From NCBI GenBank assembly GCA_028753945.1, contig JAPNXP010000005.1, forward strand, positions 2,542,001 to 2,606,000: DNA of 64,000 bases, in the 5' to 3' direction. The notes beneath the pieces were generated by a model that worked only from the letters and a program-made list of their open reading frames with translations, was not told where the DNA came from and did no database searches. The position numbers and the translations under genes are program-made. The DNA is from Hexactinellida sp. DTS-2022 (Eukaryota > Porifera > Hexactinellida). Below, piece after piece: positions 35,422-45,372 of this stretch (its first letter is position 1; each line of letters starts with the position of its first letter).

Positions 35422-37170
35422 CAGTAGAACCTCGTTAGTACGAACACATTTGATACGAATTTCCGTATAAGGCCGAACTATACTCAAGAATGATATTGAG
35501 ATTATGTTGTTTTTGGATAGTAACCCATAAAATAAACCAGCATTGAAAATTTCAGCTGTTTCTGACTCATACTTTCGAAGTTGCGACCTTTTTAGAGCTT
35601 AGGAATGTATGCATCATCATCAAAAGGTCAGTTTTCAAATGGACGATCATAACTTTTGGTCTAGATTTCACAGATTTGGTTCAATATGCTTGAAACCAAG
35701 TTTAAATGAATGAATACATATGTTCCTTTATAGAAATACGTTTTTTAACACTTCCGAAAAAAACTTTCAGAGTTACAGCACTTTGAAGTCAGATTTCTAC
35801 CGCCAACCTATAACATTTCGATGTTTGGCAGTCAAAGACTGACTTCAATGGTCTGTAACTCTGAAAGTTTTTGTCGGAAGTGTTAAAAAACGTATTTCTA
35901 TAATGGAACATATGTATTCATTCATTCAAACTTGGTTTCGAACATATTGAACCAAATTTGTGGAATCTAGACCAAAAGTTATAATGGTAGGTTTTTACAT
36001 ACACCACTATTTTGACTCAAATCAAGTGAATTCATATGTTTATTACTATTTTGCAAATGCTTTCATCCGTTTTTCATATGAGTTGGTAATAGTACATAGA
36101 TATGAATACAAAGTTAGTGCTAAGCTCTAGAGTTTATAGTTTTCGAGAAAAATATTTGAAAATCATCAAAAATGGGCACACTTTATGCCCATATATGGTC
36201 ATTTGGAAAAATTGTGCGAGTTATGGTCTCAAAATGTATTATTGAGGGATAGTAAACCGGGTATTGGGATCATTTTGCAGTCAAAATTTTATTTATTGGT
36301 CAACGGGTTACTGAGATTCAAAATAGAATAGTGAAAGGACCACCCAATGAGTTGAAAGGTCAGAAAGTTTTAATTGCTTGAGCGTTCACAGTTTTTATCC
36401 TAATTGTTTGAAACCAAGTGTAAACTAATGAATATATATTCAATTTGGGAATGACCCTTAATCTAAACTCTACAATGCGAACTTTCAGAGTTCCAGCCCT
36501 TTGAAGTCTGACTTGGCACATTGACAATCCAAATCTGACTTTAAATGACTATAAATCAGAATTTTTCCATTAGAATGTTGAAAATTTTGGTTTAGATCCT
36601 AAGTATATATGCAAAGATACTATTGGATGAATAACAACGAAATTGATAGTAAATTATGGCAGTGCGAGCCTACAAACTTTTTAACCCATTTGAAAAAGTC
36701 ACCCTCCATGATGTCCATCACATTCCAGGATCTTATAAAGGTCGCTACAGCAAAACTATGGGTCAGATTCACCTGAAATTTGAAATGTAGGTATACTTTA
36801 CAGGGTACTATCCAAAAACAATCGAATCTCAATTTATCTGACGAGCATTGTGGGGCCGTAATTCAAATTTTTGTCCGAAATTGGCTATATAACAGGGAAT
36901 TCCTGGGTCACTGAGCCCTACTGACTTCAAATCTACTCAGAATTCAAAAAAAATTTGCCAGATTATTTACCATTGTGAAACAAACAGGAAAACGAATTAA
37001 ACTCATTTTCCCATTTGCAGTATAGTGTGGCCATAAGACGAACAAACAGTTCCACAAAATCAGGTCCCTACAATGGCTATTCAATGGGTATACTCCGGTT
37101 AATTCGAACTCCGGATAAAGCGAACAAATTTTTACCGTCCGTTGGTGTTCGTATTAACGAGGTTCCACTG
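35422..37170. mobile_element. pogo/Tigger-like non-autonomous element, 1.75 kb
   Basis: Ends CAGTAGAACCTCGTTAGTAC and (inverted) CAGTGGAACCTCGTTAATAC, TA outside both. No transposase. Inside, 35640-35990 is an inverted repeat with ~165-bp arms (GACCAAAAGTTAT at its right end, CATATGTTCC in both arms). 36.0-36.3 kb resembles 17.64-17.9 kb. Confidence 0.85.
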
Positions 37171-37209
37171 TATCTATTAGGAACAAGATATTAGGAACAT
37201 AAAGGTGAA

Positions 37210-37720
37210 ATCTATTTAATTTTGTTTGTAGATCTTCATGCAACGGACTAATAAAAGTATCCTTCCTCACGGTTTCTTGAAGGATGATCTAGTGAGTAAA
37301 TAATTGATATTTATTACAATTACCTACAAGAAAGAAAATATTAAATTTGTGCAGTATATTCATCATCATTGTATAGTTAAAACCATGTCAACAATTGAAA
37401 AATGGCACAAGTTCATGTTTACCTTGAATTGAGATAGGTGACGATGAATAGTTTCACTAGAAAATCCAAACTCTACTTGGGGAGTCTAAATTGCATAATA
37501 AAAGTTCAAAGCTTGAAGTCAGCAAATTTTCTAATCAAAATAAGACATAGGATTGAAGCCTTATTTCGTTTGTTCTCACATTCCGAAGTATCATCACCCT
37601 TTCTCTTCCTGGATATCGACTTGCTGGATTTACTACAGCGTTGATGGTAAGGCATGCAATGTGAAGAGGGACTTTCTTGTCTTTTTTTGGATCCTAACTC
37701 CTCTTTACAAATCACTGCGT
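37210..37720 (-). pseudogene. Ginger-like copy 2: part of the second (accessory) gene
   Basis: Minus-strand blocks FGFSSETIHRHLSQFK (~37.43-37.48 kb, followed by a GT splice donor) and VRKDTFISPLHEDL (~37.23-37.28 kb) match MYKNLFGFSKESIFQHLNNL and LNIRGQTFMTPLHEELHHLL of the other large copy (56.7-57 kb). A Lys/Ser-rich stretch lies before them. The OTU part is not found here. It would lie to the left, where the pogo-like and hAT elements now sit. Confidence 0.65.
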
Positions 37721-37748
37721 GGCTATCAGTAATCCTAGATGTTGTGAA

Positions 37749-38179
37749 CAGGAGCGGATACAGCCCTTCGACTCAGGGGGGCCAAATTTGGAGGGGTATG
37801 GAGCGAGTAAAACGAGCGACGGTAAGGGGGTTTGGGGGGCTTGCCTCCCAGAAAAAAATTACCCTTTGATAGCCAGATATTGATCTATTACCATTTTTAT
37901 ATAAATTATTACTAAAATGACTAAAATTACAAAAATTCCCCCCATTAGAAAAATCTCAGGGGGGGCCGGGCCTATAGGCGTCGGACCCACCCGGCCACCC
38001 GGCATGGGCCGGGCAGCCCGAAGGGTCTACCTGGCTCTACCCCGCCCATGCCCGGCCCATAGTTGTGTTAGTGATGCCGTGAATGTAGCAGCCCCAGAAT
38101 CGATTGGGCCGCCCCCAGAGCCTTCGGGCCGGGGGGCCCAAAGGGCCGGCTTGCCCCCCCCGCCCTAGATCCGCCCCTG
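37749..38179. mobile_element. hAT-type MITE, GC-rich, 431 bp
   Basis: Ends CAGGAGCGGATACAG and (inverted) CAGGGGCGGATCTAGGG. Flanks GTTGTGAA/GTAGTGAA are an 8-bp duplication with one mismatch. The inside is GC-rich (GGCCGGGC, CCCGGCCC) in sharp contrast to its surroundings. Confidence 0.82.
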
Positions 38180-38187
38180 GTAGTGAA

Positions 38188-39360
38188 GAGACCGAGATAT
38201 TTGTCTTGTCCTTGGCTTTTCGGCATCTTTTTTTTTACTGTGCCGACTATACTATAGTATAGTGGCCCAGTTCTAATCTTACTGCCTTGGTTATTATTTG
38301 TCCGTAGCCTCTCTACTGAACAGAGTTTTATTAACTAAGAGCCCATATTTTCAGGATATGTGTCTCATGGGTTACAGATGTGCACCTGGGGTCACGATTT
38401 TTTATTACATTTTTTTAAACACATTTTTAAACTTGTTTAATGTTAGAAAAGGAACAATAAATAGTGCCCGAATATTCAATTTATATGCATTCTATAGAGA
38501 ATAAAATTCTACACCTTTTCACAGTGCACGAATTTTTAAATTGGACTTCGTTTTTGCAACAATTAAGTAGCAAATTCCCTTTGTTTACTAACACTTCAGT
38601 TCAAATGAAAGTGTTAATAATAATTCTATTGTTTCAACTTGTGATTATTATATTGATTCAACTTGTGAGATCGAGTAGGCTTCTATTTTCCAATTGAAAA
38701 CCGAGATTTTACATTCCATAACAACGACAGATTATGTGATTATATTTACTTCTGCGAGAATATTATTGCACTGTTAATATACTGACGTAATTAATTATAA
38801 GTAATTCAGTCAGTATACGACTTATATAGATGCTTCCAATTTGTTTGTTTATAATAGGGTTTATCGAGTGTGCGGAATTTAAATTTGATAGCCAAATTAA
38901 ATAATTAATTATTTATGACAAAATAATTTAACTTAATAATTGTAAGTTGACATTGAAATTGGTGTTATATTATAAATAATATTTATTAAATATTTATACT
39001 AATTAGCTAAATTTCATTAATCTCAGAGATGATACAAGATAGAAACAAACTTTCAATTTATCAATTGGTCCTTATGCCAGGTACCACCTATACAAGTGGG
39101 TCTTGACACCTTGAGGTGATGATGACATAGTCAAAAAAAATTATTTTTACAATTTTGTGAATTAAATAATTCGCATGGGTTGGTTGAATATCCAACACGC
39201 ACCTAAAAAATGCTGATTCAGCACATATTATATTCTACTGAAACTTGAATATCTCTCAAATGAAGTGAGCTAAATGGAAACTTCCACCACTCTAAGGGTC
39301 GTAGCCTTCTGAAACACCTCTCTGAGATAATTTAACACCTTCACAGTGATGATGACATGG
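38188..39360. other. AT-rich stretch without recognised gene
   Basis: Short open frames (for example 38464-38697 with a hydrophobic end) have no recognisable similarity. Nothing else is supported. Confidence 0.5.
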
Positions 39361-39365
39361 CGAAA

Positions 39366-39486
39366 AAATCCAAAATTGCAGCCTGTGCCGACAGCATGTT
39401 CCTTTGGAGGCACTATCAATAAACCTCCAACAAAATATAGTGCCACCAAAGGAACATGCGTCGGCACAGGCTGCAATTTTGGATTT
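39366..39486. repeat. Hairpin, ~50-bp arms
   Basis: AAATCCAAAATTGCAGCCTG...GGAGGCACTAT pairs with ATAGTG...CAGGCTGCAATTTTGGATTT around a ~20-base loop. Arms differ at only a few positions. Possibly a small foldback MITE. Confidence 0.75.
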
Positions 39487-39589
39487 TAACTTTGGCATGT
39501 TGGTGAAAAAGATTTTGGCACCTTCCTTGATTTCATGTCCAAATGAAATTCAATTATACTGTACTCTTATTTATACTTATTAATAAAAA

Positions 39590-41225
39590 TAACAAACTTC
39601 TTTTGGGTAACTTTTTTATCATATTGTCTTTTTTGCTTGAGTTGTTCAGACCTTATTGAGTTAGATGCGAAACTGCGAGTGCATTCTCTCGATTCATCGA
39701 GGAGTTTTATAGATTCTATGTCGTTGCTAGGAAGGGAACAAAACACATCATCCACTTCGCCATCTTTCTCAGCAAGCAAAAATTCAGAATATATAGCTTC
39801 TTCAAGTTCAGTCTTCTTCATGAGACACCTGCATGTTGTTAAGAGAAGGTACTAGGTCTCCATATCTCGATTCGCGACCCCACATTACTTGGAAAGGAGT
39901 ATAGGAGTGAGACTTCTTTACTGTCGAGTTCATACACAAGACTGCAGACTTGAGTAGTACTGACCAATGATCTCCAGTTTGAGTAGCCATATTGCTCAAC
40001 TTACTAGATATTGTTAGTCAAATTAATTCATTATTAGAATATAACATCGTTAGGAAATACTTATGTTTTGAGGATTTGGTTATGACCTTCGACTAAGCCA
40101 TTGGCCATCGGGTGATACGCTTGAGTGCTGCGGTTGTGAATTGCAAATTTTTGATGACATTCTTGAAATAGCTACAAAGAAATGATTAATCATAAGCATG
40201 TTCTTTTCGCAGAATATAGTATCCTCATTTAGCAGAAGACTGCAAGTAAATATTTCCATTGATATATTGACTATTTCATTAAAATTATTTTAATGATGTT
40301 TTTAAAGCATAATCTTACATTACTAGTCAACTCTTTGCCCTGGTCATTTGGATGATATCTGGAAGACCAATTAAGAGATAAATGTCTTTCAGGTTTTCAA
40401 CAACATCTGAGGAAGTTTTGGATTTTAGAGGTCTTACTACCACATATTTGCTCGAATAGCAGACAGTAACCAATATGTTTTTATAACCTTCTGGGCTAAG
40501 TGGGAGATCACAAATTAGATCAATTCCAATATGTTTACACGGTCTGTCTGGCGGGGGAATCGGTTGTAAAGCCTTCTGTGGTTGAGGTGGTAACGCGGCT
40601 GTTCGTTGACATATATCGCACGTTTTTACCTAATACATAAAATTATAGTGCACACTGTTCTCTCTAATAGTCCACCAGTGGGCAATTGGCCCAAAGTGGA
40701 CTATTAGAGATATGGACTATTACAGATATATAAATAGTTTATTTGGACAAGTAAATAAGTGGACTATTAGAGAGAAGAGACTATTGTGTATTATATAAAA
40801 ATAAGATGCTGAACTAACATAATCAGTAATTTGTGTATACATCGCTGGCCAGTAATATCGCTGTCGAATAGAAAGGATTATGCTTTTTATTCCAGGATGG
40901 GCCAAATGATCGTTGAACCAAAATATCCTGAAAATCAGCACGACATGCAACTTCGATGTCTTTCTACTCACAATTCATCACGACTTTCTAATTAATTAGT
41001 TAATTTAATTATAAAGAATTCTACAATAAATTATACAAATGTAATATAATTAATAACCTTGTAAAGTTTGTCAGATTCTGAAATTAAATATTTTCGACAC
41101 TTTCTCCTTGAAATTCCATTTAGCTTGGCGGGAAAATTCCGCTGGGAAATCCCCCTTCCTTAGCAAATTTACGATTCGTTGGTATTCAGTTTGATCAATT
41201 ACAAATTGACCTGTATTAGTGGAAC
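39590..41225 (-). pseudogene. Ginger-like copy 2: intron-split integrase gene
   Basis: Minus-strand blocks in order: an N-terminal helical part (VIDQTEYQRIVN, ~41.2 kb); zinc-binding HLAHPGIKSIILSIRQRYYW (~40.9 kb) with CDICQRTAALPPQPQ (~40.6 kb); core HIGIDLICDLPLSPEGY and KYVVVRPLKSKT (~40.4-40.5 kb); HPMANGLVEGHNQILKT with the catalytic Glu (~40.1 kb); then GDHWSVLLKSAVLCMNS to an acidic tail (39.6-40.0 kb). Blocks are separated by short GT-AG introns, unlike retroviral integrase, so this is a DNA-transposon gene. Decayed, with a few breaks. Confidence 0.8.
40645..40790. mobile_element. TA-type MITE in an integrase intron
   Basis: CTCTCTAATAGTCCAC near 40670 and GTGGACTATTAGAGAG near 40765 form the inverted ends, with the outer parts CACACTGTT / CACAATAGT. 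Exact limits uncertain. Confidence 0.6.
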
Positions 41226-41242
41226 ACAGTTTTCATTATTTA

Positions 41243-41686
41243 CTAGCGCGCTTCGCTTGCTAGGTCGCTTCGCGACAGAACACAATTTAGATACTCCTAA
41301 CAATAATTATAAAGCCTAAATAGGCCTAAATAGTCAAAATTAGCAATGTGAAATTTTAGTGATACGTGATCATGCGATAAGGAGTTAGCATATTGGCAAT
41401 CTGGTGTGACCAACGTGTCTGCATCATTAATGTACATGTTCCATTATATTTTCATATTTTTATCTCTTAGAGGGCGCGAATTATGTGCGATTAAGTGTAT
41501 TTTCAGGGTTCTCGAAATATGACAATGACGTCATAACCTCAACTTGTTGGCGGGTGTCAAAGGTTACCCCTATATGCCAAAAAAACATTTGGAAACCGTC
41601 CACTTTCTTCAATCAACTCGGAACATACAAACAAATGTATACATATATACACATATACACCCAGCATTGTGTTTTAAAAGCATAGA
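41243..41686 (-). mobile_element. Non-autonomous Helitron, 444 bp
   Basis: Minus strand: starts TCTATGCTTTTAAAACAC at 41686 and ends GAAGCGCGCTAG at 41243, between host A and T. Same family as 16908-17399 and 63071-63579. Confidence 0.82.
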
Positions 41687-41914
41687 TATACGTATATCCA
41701 TAATAATAATTAGTAAATGTCCTAAATTCCACACAAGTACAGCATCCATGGTACACTAATACAATGTCTGAAATTCTATGCAACAGCACTAATAAATTTC
41801 CATACAAAAACAAAAATATGCATACAAATTGTCATAACATGACGTCATTTTGATGATATATCAAAAAATACTTCATAAAATGTTTATTTTGAAAAAATTA
41901 AGAGTTTTCTCCTT

Positions 41915-42005
41915 CGCGAGGCTCAAAGTGTCGAGTGTAACACACAACAACCGCGAAGCGGTTTTTGTGTGGAGTACGACAAGTCGCGAAGGACCGAGCA
42001 TTCGT
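41915..42005. repeat. GC hairpins resembling a Helitron 3' end
   Basis: CCTTCGCGAGG, ACAACCGCGAAGCGGTT and AGTCGCGAAGGACCGAGCA. Similar to 31450-31587 on the other side of the large element. Confidence 0.5.
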
Positions 42006-42135
42006 AGTACAGTATATGTCGGATATAAGTACACCGGTTATAAGAACATATCGGATATAAGAACACCATTTTGGAAAACGGTTGCCATTTACCCTTTATA
42101 ATTTATGTCAGTTATAAGAACATGTCGATCAGGGG

Positions 42136-42620
42136 GTATCCTGGAGCGCGCCATACGCCTAGAGGCGTATAAATTGGGATATGTTTGCGTTTAGGAGCGC
42201 GAAAACTGCCGAAAGTTCCCATAGAGTAATACAAAACTTACCTTTTAGGCGTACAAAATTCATACTCTAGTGACCTTATGATAGTTAGGAGTGTTCAATT
42301 ATTAAACCACGAATTTATCAATTTTGTGTTTTTCGAAATTCATTGCGCCAGAAACTGGTTTTTCTTGATTTAACTACTTAAATGAATGTAAATAACCAAG
42401 TGCAATATAGAATACTATCTGTACACTTTACGATATTTATTTTTACCATCAATAGAAACAATAGGCAAATTCCTTTGGACACTTAATGGTCAATAATGGT
42501 TTTTTTTCGATTCATTGCATCAATAATGGTTTTTCTTATTTTAATCCTATTAATTGAATGTAATCAACGAAGTGCAATTTCAGGAGCACTGTCTGTACAT
42601 ATTTTGACTATATTTATTTT
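42136..42620. repeat. Dispersed repeat, relative of 44750-45250
   Basis: 42140-42260 (GCGCCATACGCC, AGGAGCGCGAAAACTGCC, CCATAGAGTAATACAAAA) matches 45130-45240 in the same orientation. 42300-42620 holds two related ~180-bp units (TTTTTCTTGATTTAACTACT, AAGTGCAAT) that match 44750-45120 in the opposite orientation. Confidence 0.65.
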
Positions 42621-42629
42621 TCCCATTAA

Positions 42630-43315
42630 CCGTAGACTGCCGGGCTGATATTCCGGAAAATAGTATTCACTGCAGTTCTTTGTATTATATATTTAGAAAA
42701 TAGTAATTTGAAATCCAGCATGAGCACATTAATATACAATCATGAAACAATTTTTGAAAAGATTTTATCTATGATTTTGACAAAATGTGATGACACATAC
42801 TTTTTCTTAAAATCTATATTCCCCCCTCACCATATAAGTAATCCTTTGTTTCTAAACATTTACAAATACGACTATATTCTATGTTGTCAGATTTCAAATT
42901 TCGAACAATTCTGCCTCTGTGAACGAAACTTACGAAATTTTATAAAAATCAACAAATTTGTCTTTGATGTACCATGGATTACGAAAAAATACAGATATTT
43001 GAGTTATATCTATCACAATACTCTATTTGCCTATACCAAATATCCTAAATTGTTAATATTTAGTCTAATAACTTCTTACCTGTATTTCCACGCTGTAATT
43101 TTAACATTTCGAACATACGAAAGTAAGTGGCAGGCAAGTGGAGCAGTACACGATTATGCTACTTCATCATAACAATTTCGGAAATTTTTGATTTTTTGTT
43201 TAAAATCGAAAGAGAGTACAAAACATTGTCTAAATCCGAATTTTCACTAAATTTGAATATTTTGATCAACCTGTTTTCCACCTGACACAACGTGTATCAG
43301 TTAGGCAGTCTACAG
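42630..43315 (+). mobile_element. TTAA-flanked element, copy 1 of a head-to-head pair
   Basis: Starts CCGTAGACTGCC after TTAA (42626-42629) and ends GGCAGTCTACAG before TTAA (43316-43319). The 154-residue open frame inside (42708-43172) has no counterpart reading in the sister copy and is taken as chance. Confidence 0.7.
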
Positions 43316-43319
43316 TTAA

Positions 43320-43998
43320 CTGTACACTGCCTAACTGATACACGTTGTAACAGGAGGAAAACAGGTCGATCAGATAATTCAAATTTCAAGAAAATTCGGA
43401 TTTAGACATGGTTTTGTACTCTATCGATTTCAATCAAAAAATCAAAATTTTCAGAAATTGTTGATGACGTAGCATAAAAGTGAACTGCTCCACTTGCCTG
43501 CCACTTGCTTTTGTAAATTCTAAATATTATAATTTCACCATAGAATTACCCGAAATAAGATATTAGACTAAATAATATCTATTTAGTATATTTGGTTTGA
43601 CTAATACAGAGTTATGATAGATATAACTCAAATATAAGTATTTTTTGTAATCCATGGTTCATCAAAATCAAATTTGTCGATTTTTTAAAAATCATGTAAC
43701 TTTCGTTTAGTATATCGGATTTGTTCAATTTTTGAGATATGATAACTATGAAGATAGTCGTCATTGTTCACGTTTAGAAACAAAGGATTACTTAATGTTA
43801 ATGGCGTTATATCGATATAAAGAGAATTTATGTGTCATCACTTTTTGTCGAAATCGTCAAGTCAATTTTTTCAATAATTCTAGCATATTGATATATTATT
43901 GTGCTCTTGTTGGATTTCAAATAAATAGTTTCTAAATATTAAATACAAAAAACTACAGGGTATGCTATTTTTCTGATAATCACTCTTGCAGTGTACGG
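43320..43998 (-). mobile_element. TTAA-flanked element, copy 2, inverted
   Basis: Begins CTGTACACTGCC straight after the shared TTAA at 43316-43319 and ends GCAGTGTACGG before TTAA at 43999-44002. Together with copy 1 it makes a ~1.37-kb diverged palindrome centred near 43317. Confidence 0.7.
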
Positions 43999-44056
43999 TT
44001 AATTAGAAGCCATGTATTGAAAGAAATTTATATTAAGGGCATATAAAATAAATAAC

Positions 44057-44371
44057 TTGTTTATCATCCCCGTCCGTCCCAAATTTGACCCCCCGTCCGG
44101 ATATATTTTATTGTTATCTTATGATCATAATCTTACAGATATTAACTATAATCTTGTGTAAAGTACTCCTAATGTATCAATTATTAATTAGTCTTGTATT
44201 TACGGTATTACTTTAATTATTTGGACATTGTCATGTTATTTTCTAATCAAATCAAATATTAATATTAATTGTTTGGCATAGGATAATGTTATTTTCATAT
44301 CAATGGAAATAAAAAATAAAAATAAAATCCCGTCCGCCGTTCGTATATTTTGAAAAAATCCGGATGATGAA
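44057..44371. mobile_element. Short MITE, class unknown
   Basis: TTGTTTATCATCCCCGTCCG at the left and (inverted) TTGTTCATCATCCGGAT at the right, with CCCGTCCG repeated inside. Limits approximate. Confidence 0.5.
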
Positions 44372-44749
44372 CAATTAATTTATTTTACCTGGCCTTACCT
44401 TGATTTTGAATTTTCAGTTTTTAATACTGCAGTTATTCTTAGAATACTGGCGTGGATATTGGTATGAATGTAATGCATTGAAGTTAATCAATGTATAGTT
44501 TATAGATATGTAATCTTATGACTAGGAATTCCGTCAAAAGTACAATGCCATTAAATCCTTCTGAATAAATATGAAATATATTTATCCTTCACGATGTATA
44601 TGCAACATATTCGATGGCTACAAATAATCCCTAAACAGATTCAGACTTCCAGAATATGAAATAGGCATTTGAGTTGGAGGTACTCAAAAGTGAAGTATTC
44701 TTTACATAAAGTTTATTGATAGCTGGGAATTGAATGGCATCATCAAAAA

Positions 44750-45250
44750 TGATGTATGCAGTCTCTTAAGATGTTTTAGTCAAGAAAAACCATATTTTGG
44801 TGTAATGACTCTCAAAAAACTCCCTAATTGATAAATTCGTGGTTTAAGGACGTTGCAGGCTGTATCTTTTGATGCTAAAAGTTAGATATCTTCAAAATTG
44901 TCCTGACAGTGCCCCTCAAATTGCACTTCGTTCATTTACATTCACTTAATAGGTTTAAATCATGAAAAACCACTTTTTGGTGCAATTACTCTAAAAAAAC
45001 TCCCCAATTGATAAATTCTTGGTTTGAGGACAGTGCCGGCGGTTTCTTTTGATGCTAAAAATTAAATATCACTAAAAGTTTACAGACGGTAACACTGAAA
45101 TCTCAATTCGTTCATTTCAGGGTTTCATCCAGGCGTATGCAGCGCGCCTGGAGGCGCGTGAATTTGGAAGGAAACATTTCTAGGCGCGCGAAAATCGACA
45201 GATGCTTCCATAGACGTAATACAAAATGAGTAATTTAGGCGCGTGTGAGC
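44750..45250. repeat. Tandemly doubled ~185-bp repeat plus GC block
   Basis: Two units (~44.77-44.95 and 44.95-45.12 kb) share AAGAAAAACCA, TTGATAAATTC.TGGTTT and TCTTTTGATGCTAAAA. Then comes the GCGCGCCTGGAGGCGCG block at 45.13-45.24 kb, matching 42.14-42.26 kb. It lies immediately upstream of the bZIP gene. Confidence 0.65.
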
Positions 45251-45339
45251 GAGCTCAAACTAAATCTAGTCGCGCGGGAAATTTTGTCTGGATTAAAGCC
45301 TGGTTCATTTACTTTCATTTAAGATGTTTAAACTACCTC

Positions 45340-45359
45340 TTGTTCTTTTATAATTTTAG
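45340..45359 (+). promoter_or_regulatory. Probable 3' splice (or trans-splice) acceptor before the bZIP start
   Basis: A pyrimidine-rich tract TTGTTCTTTTATAATTTTAG ends just 13 bp before the start codon. It could close a 5' UTR intron or accept a spliced leader. Confidence 0.45.
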
Positions 45360-45372
45360 ATTTTAATATTTA

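Larger units (their letters stand above)
31592..41785 (-). mobile_element. Large Ginger-like integrase DNA transposon, copy 2 (10.2 kb)
   Basis: Inverted ends TGTTGCATATAATTTTCAGA (31592) and TGTTGCATAGAATTTCAGAC (complement, ending 41785), followed inward by CATTGTATTAGTGTACCATG in both. Perfect 4-bp duplication GCAC (31588-31591, 41786-41789). The minus strand carries an intron-split integrase gene (39.6-41.2 kb) and part of a second gene (37.2-37.7 kb). It is enlarged by a hAT transposon, a 1.75-kb pogo-like element, MITEs and a Helitron. Short TGT ends with 4-bp duplications are what is described for Ginger elements. It is broken. Confidence 0.82.

Noticed and set aside
37917-38168. Proline-rich 83-codon frame
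   Set aside because: It lies inside a GC-rich hAT MITE with an 8-bp duplication.
38464-38697. 77-codon frame with a hydrophobic C-terminal half
   Set aside because: AT-rich DNA easily gives Ile/Leu-rich frames. No start context, similarity or neighbours support it.
31450-42005. Idea that the hairpin clusters at 31.45 and 41.92 kb are inverted ends of one element
   Set aside because: They are not inverted copies of each other, and the TGTTGCAT ends with GCAC duplications lie between them. They look like Helitron 3' hairpins instead.
42708-43172. 154-codon open frame
   Set aside because: It lies within copy 1 of a TTAA-flanked inverted pair. The sister copy does not keep it open and it matches no family.
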